Shown here in pieces: positions 20,796 to 23,293 of a DNA stretch of 23,293 nucleotides. A program made the translations under genes and the position numbers. The stretch is from a virus, in the IMG/VR virus record IMGVR_UViG_3300022871_000121, positions 1-23,293 of that record. The stretch is one strand, 5' to 3'. Every line of letters starts with the position of its first letter. The first letter of the stretch is position 1. The notes beneath the pieces are model-generated. The model had not been told where the DNA came from. It saw nothing but the letters and a program-made list of their open reading frames with translations, and made no database searches.

Positions 20796-21012
20796 CGTTT
20801 CTACCTCCTAATTTACCAGCACTAATGCCTTCATTAATAAACTGTACTTGTAATTTTAAGTACGTTCTAATTTCATCAACGTTGGTATATATAGTTGGTA
20901 TCATAATTGAACGGGAGCTTGCAAACTTACGTAACTCCTTTAAATCCTTTACATCTAAACTGCGAGCAGAAAATAATTTTCCACCCGAGTCCAGATTATG
21001 TATAGCTCTCAT
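20773..21012 (-). CDS. Hypothetical protein in head gene cluster (79 aa)
   Basis: The only available start at the front is ATG 21012-21010, 10 bases after the previous stop and preceded directly by an in-frame TAG; no good ribosome site is visible, so re-initiation from the upstream gene is likely. The protein (AIHNLDSGGKLFSARSLDVK, ELRKFASSRSIMIPTIYTNV, QVQFINEGISAGKLGGRNDG) is mixed alpha/beta, basic, and has no motif I recognise. It lies between the small virion protein and the connector gene and is probably a minor head or assembly protein. Confidence 0.7.
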   Translation of the reverse strand: MRAIHNLDSGGKLFSARSLDVKDLKELRKFASSRSIMIPTIYTNVDEIRTYLKLQVQFINEGISAGKLGGRNDGRMFSK

Positions 21013-21022
21013 AAACTATTTG

Positions 21023-21436
21023 TTATTTTTCTAAGAATTCAGTTGCTGTAGGTGTATAGTTTTGGTCTCCAAGTGCGCATACTACTGCGATAGTTGATGT
21101 TCCAGCTTTTGATGTAACGATAACAGCTTTAACATATCTTTGTAATCCAGATACTGCTACTTCAAATACTTCTGTTGCAGTGTCATCTGTTTCTGTACCA
21201 GTAATAGCTGCGAATTTTGCTGCAGGAACTGCTGTATAATCTCCAGCTAATGTTTCACATTGTGTTAAACTAATTGAATAGGCAACTTCGTTAGTTGCTA
21301 CAATATCAATTGCAAGAATTGCATTTCTAAAGTTAAGTGTATCAAAAGCAACTGAAGTTAATGTAGCTGCAGCTGCTACTGCTTCTTGATTAAGAACAGA
21401 TAGTGATACTCTGTTTGTAATAAATAAGTTCTTCAT
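21023..21436 (-). CDS. Probable capsid decoration or minor virion protein (137 aa)
   Basis: It follows the major capsid gene directly and has a strong AGGAGG site. The protein is beta-rich and Ala/Thr/Val-rich (NQEAVAAAATLTSVAFDTLN, FRNAILAIDIVATNEVAYSI) and ends RYVKAVIVTSKAGTSTIAVV then CALGDQNYTPTA. Proteins with this 'RYVKAVIV...ALG' ending are common straight after capsid genes in HK97-type phages and are often annotated as unknown. A surface decoration or cement role is inferred from position and fold pattern. No lambda gpD or SPP1 gp12 signature is seen. Confidence 0.75.
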   Translation of the reverse strand: MKNLFITNRVSLSVLNQEAVAAAATLTSVAFDTLNFRNAILAIDIVATNEVAYSISLTQCETLAGDYTAVPAAKFAAITGTETDDTATEVFEVAVSGLQRYVKAVIVTSKAGTSTIAVVCALGDQNYTPTATEFLEK

Positions 21437-21465
21437 TTATTTTATTCCTCCTATTATTATTGTGC

Positions 21466-21486
21466 AACCCGTTTTGTTAACGGGTT
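21466..21486 (-). other. Hairpin in the gap after the capsid gene
   Basis: AACCCGTT-AACAA-AACGGGTT forms a perfect 8-bp stem with a 5-base loop on the minus strand, about 30 bases before the next ATG. No T run follows, so it is not a standard terminator. It lies in the 120-base gap between the capsid stop and the next gene, together with a small stem AGCG-AAA-CGCT. It may stabilise the capsid message or act as a processing site. Confidence 0.55.
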
Positions 21487-21556
21487 ACAACGTATGTTAA
21501 CCTAGCGTTTCGCTATATCTGTTTGTTTAATATATTTCTAATTCAGTAAGTTATAC

Positions 21557-22747
21557 TTACGATGCAACTGTGTTGAATACTTGTTTAACGAATGAAATAC
21601 CACGCATTAATTTCATGTCGTGTTTCATAATAGCTCTATAAACTGTAAAGTCATTAGTAAATGCATTAATTACTTTACCGTCTTCATCAGTAAATGTAGT
21701 ACTTCCGTCCATAGCTAATTCTACTTTGAACTCTTCACCAATCAACATATCGCTCCATTTCCCGAAGAAAATATCTGTTGTTGAACTAGATGTTCTAACT
21801 TGGTTCGAAATTAAAACTTTGTAACCTAACATTGTTCCTTTGTCAGTTAATTCTCTGTTAATAAGTCCTTCCCCTGTGTCTCTTTCGTCTGAAAGGTTTT
21901 TCCAAGAGTCCCAACCCATTACCCAACCAATACTTGCGTCAGCTAAGTTAATATTTTTAAGTCCTAATAAAGTTACGATTGCAACTAATTTAGTTCTTGT
22001 TGGTGCATTTGCATAAGCATCTGGTACTTGAATGTCGGGTGTATTTGCTATACCTAGAGGTGCATCTTCTCCACCAGTTCCGTATAAACAAGCGTAATCC
22101 ATAGCTTGTGCCATTGTTTCTAACATATTATCTAAAACAATTCTATCTGCGTAATAAGAGTTAGTTCTTAAAATATCGTTTGACATTGCTGTTAAACTCA
22201 TTAATTTTTTAGAACTTAATCTAACTCTACCTAATTTGATGTTACTAAATGCTGCAGCTCCACCTTCAGGAATATATTGTGCAGTTAATCCACCGATTAA
22301 TTTATTAATACTAATATTACCTTTTTCCATAGGAATTACAACTGCTCCCATTTCTTTAACAATAGTTCTGTTATAAAGTAAGTCAATAAATTCGTCTGAA
22401 TAGATTTCAGGAATTAATAATCCACCGTCATTTTCTTCCATTAATGCTTTATCCATTTTTGCTAAGAATGCTGTATCTTTTGCATATCCTTTTTTCAAGA
22501 AGTCTGCTTGGAATTTTGCAGGGTTTGATGAAGCTTTCATATTACCAGAAAGAATTTCTCTTTGTGTGTATAAAATAGCTTTTGCTAAACGTGCAAACAT
22601 AATTCCAGGTTCGTCGCTTTTATTGTGACGATTTGGTGTTTCTTTTTGTGGGGCAGAAAGCAAAGTACTGTAATTCTTACCAACTAATACTTTGTCTATT
22701 GCAGATTGTACAAGTTCTTCCACTTTTGCCATAATTTCTTTTTCCAT
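21557..22747 (-). CDS. Major capsid protein, HK97 fold (396 aa)
   Basis: The chain has the HK97 major capsid pattern: a charged, helical N-terminal delta-like region (1-~105), then NDGGLLIPEIYSDEFIDLLY, NRTIVKEMGAVVIPMEKGNI, YIPEGGAAAFSNIKLGRVRL, KLMSLTAMSNDILRTNSYYA, the alanine/glycine-rich helix ETMAQAMDYACLYGTGGEDA followed by PLGIANT, and the C-terminal GWVMGWDSWKNLSDERDTGE and FTVYRAIMKHDMKLMRGISF. Length is normal for the family. The N-terminal part is probably a scaffold-like delta domain that the prohead protease removes. AGGAGG lies 9 bases before the ATG. It is downstream of the scaffold gene, the usual order. Confidence 0.96.
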   Translation of the reverse strand: MEKEIMAKVEELVQSAIDKVLVGKNYSTLLSAPQKETPNRHNKSDEPGIMFARLAKAILYTQREILSGNMKASSNPAKFQADFLKKGYAKDTAFLAKMDKALMEENDGGLLIPEIYSDEFIDLLYNRTIVKEMGAVVIPMEKGNISINKLIGGLTAQYIPEGGAAAFSNIKLGRVRLSSKKLMSLTAMSNDILRTNSYYADRIVLDNMLETMAQAMDYACLYGTGGEDAPLGIANTPDIQVPDAYANAPTRTKLVAIVTLLGLKNINLADASIGWVMGWDSWKNLSDERDTGEGLINRELTDKGTMLGYKVLISNQVRTSSSTTDIFFGKWSDMLIGEEFKVELAMDGSTTFTDEDGKVINAFTNDFTVYRAIMKHDMKLMRGISFVKQVFNTVAS

Positions 22748-22779
22748 TTATAAAGTCCTCCTATATTGTACATAACTTT

Positions 22780-23199
22780 TTATTTTTGTTCTGTAAGTCC
22801 TAAATATTTTGCAATTTCTTCAGTTATTTGTTCTTTTGTTTTTTGAAGTGGCTCATCTTCATCAACGGGTGGTACTATAACTTCAACAGCTTTAGCGGCT
22901 GTATTAGTTTTAACTTGTTCTTTTAATACGTTTATTTCTTTTTCTAAACCTTTTACTACAACTAACAATTCCGTAACAGATTTCTTAAACTCTATTTCGT
23001 CGTTAATTGCTTTTGCTTCGATTTCATCTGCTAAACGTTTTGTTTCTACTGCTTCATCTTCTAAGCGTTTGGCTTCTTTTGCTTCATCTAAAGTTTTTTG
23101 TTCATCTGCTAAACGTTTTTCTTCAGCTAATCTTTCGTCTTCTACTTTTTTAGCTTTAGTAGCTTCTAATTCCTTAGCTTTCTTTTCTTCTTCAGTCAT
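22780..23199 (-). CDS. Scaffold-like coiled-coil protein (140 aa)
   Basis: From ATG 23199 the product is MTEEEKKAKELEATKAKKVE and so on, almost wholly Glu/Lys/Ala-rich helix (DEQKTLDEAKEAKRLEDEAV, VTELLVVVKGLEKEINVLKE), then a Pro-rich linker (VIVPPVDEDEP) and a short C-terminal end (AKYLGLTEQK). This shape, long coiled coil with a short end, fits a capsid assembly scaffold. AAGGAGGT lies 7 bases before this ATG, much better than for upstream ATGs in the same frame (23247, 23238, 23232), so I choose it. It lies just before the capsid gene. Alternatively it is the C-terminal part of a longer protein, because the same frame stays open to the window edge. Confidence 0.78.
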   Translation of the reverse strand: MTEEEKKAKELEATKAKKVEDERLAEEKRLADEQKTLDEAKEAKRLEDEAVETKRLADEIEAKAINDEIEFKKSVTELLVVVKGLEKEINVLKEQVKTNTAAKAVEVIVPPVDEDEPLQKTKEQITEEIAKYLGLTEQK

Positions 23200-23292
23200 C
23201 TCGTCTACCTCCTTATCAATTCTTTTTAACATTCCCATACTCTTCATATGTTCTTGGTCTTCTTTGTTAAAAAGTCCTTTTGAAACACCTAA
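22780..23292 (-). CDS. Possible in-frame long form, C-terminal part of upstream protein (partial)
   Basis: Reading the same frame upstream of the scaffold start gives LGVSKGLFNKEDQEH, then MKSMGMLKRIDKEVDE, with no stop to the window edge. This open stretch of 31 codons is longer than expected by chance at this base composition. It could be the end of a prohead protease gene that contains the scaffold as an internal in-frame product, as lambda gene C contains Nu3. The rest of the protein is outside the window, so the claim cannot be settled here. Confidence 0.4.
   Translation of the reverse strand, partial: LGVSKGLFNKEDQEHMKSMGMLKRIDKEVDEMTEEEKKAKELEATKAKKVEDERLAEEKRLADEQKTLDEAKEAKRLEDEAVETKRLADEIEAKAINDEIEFKKSVTELLVVVKGLEKEINVLKEQVKTNTAAKAVEVIVPPVDEDEPLQKTKEQITEEIAKYLGLTEQK
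23207..23214 (-). promoter_or_regulatory. Ribosome binding site AAGGAGGT deciding the scaffold start
   Basis: AAGGAGGT on the minus strand at 23214-23207 is a near-perfect Shine-Dalgarno sequence 7 bases before ATG 23199-23197. It lies inside an open frame that continues upstream, which is why the scaffold could be made both alone and as the tail of a longer protein. Confidence 0.8.
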
Positions 23293-23293
23293 C

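Noticed and set aside
21466-21486. Rho-independent terminator after the capsid gene
   Set aside because: The stem is good but no T run follows on the coding strand, so I list it only as a hairpin.
1-23293. Prophage or defence island
   Set aside because: No integrase, repressor, attachment site, toxin-antitoxin or restriction gene is seen; all genes fit virion, lysis or tRNA-support roles.

Overview
This window is part of the genome of a tailed bacteriophage with long, non-contractile tail genes (siphovirus-type). Every gene I can support lies on the minus strand, so the biological order runs from the right edge to the left edge. The DNA is AT-rich, ribosome sites are strong AGGAGG types, and the genes are packed with 1-4 base overlaps. 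TGA is used as a stop (for example the ATGA overlap near 19103). Together these suggest a phage of a low-GC Bacillota-like host with the standard bacterial code; the exact host cannot be read from the sequence. No integrase, repressor or attachment site is visible.

Right to left, the first block (23293 to 4545) is one long virion and lysis operon. It holds a scaffold-like coiled-coil protein, an HK97-fold major capsid protein, a small virion-type protein, a 79-residue unknown, a head-tail connector, a small HeH/SAP-like protein, head closure, HK97-gp10-like tail completion, tail terminator, and the major tail tube protein with a C-terminal Ig-like domain. After an internal hairpin terminator come the tail assembly chaperone and its -1 frameshift extension (slippery site GGGTTTC), the 1.3-kilo-residue tape measure protein, the distal tail protein, a repeat-rich fibre, an InlB/Flg_new-type repeat protein, a YkgJ-type cysteine cluster protein, a Gp37-like tail hub protein with an inserted binding-type domain, two small membrane proteins (holin-like), and a W/F-module appendage protein. 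A strong hairpin terminator at 4490-4535 closes the block.

The second block (4475 to 2528) starts at a near-consensus extended -10 promoter. It holds a previously unlisted 48-residue basic protein, a second promoter, and nine tRNA genes in three groups: Arg-ACG, Asn-GTT, Phe-GAA; Gly-TCC, Thr-TGT; His-GTG, Ile-GAT, Ile-TAT, Met-CAT. A YkuK-family RNase H-like protein and a cold-shock protein lie between the groups. This looks like a translation and RNA support island set between two virion gene blocks.

The third block (2502 to 1 and beyond) is a second fibre or baseplate-appendage cassette: a 165-residue adaptor-like protein, a 457-residue fibre, a 60-residue fibre fragment-like protein, and the start of an Mtd_N-type fibre cut by the window edge. 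No endolysin is visible; it is probably outside the window.
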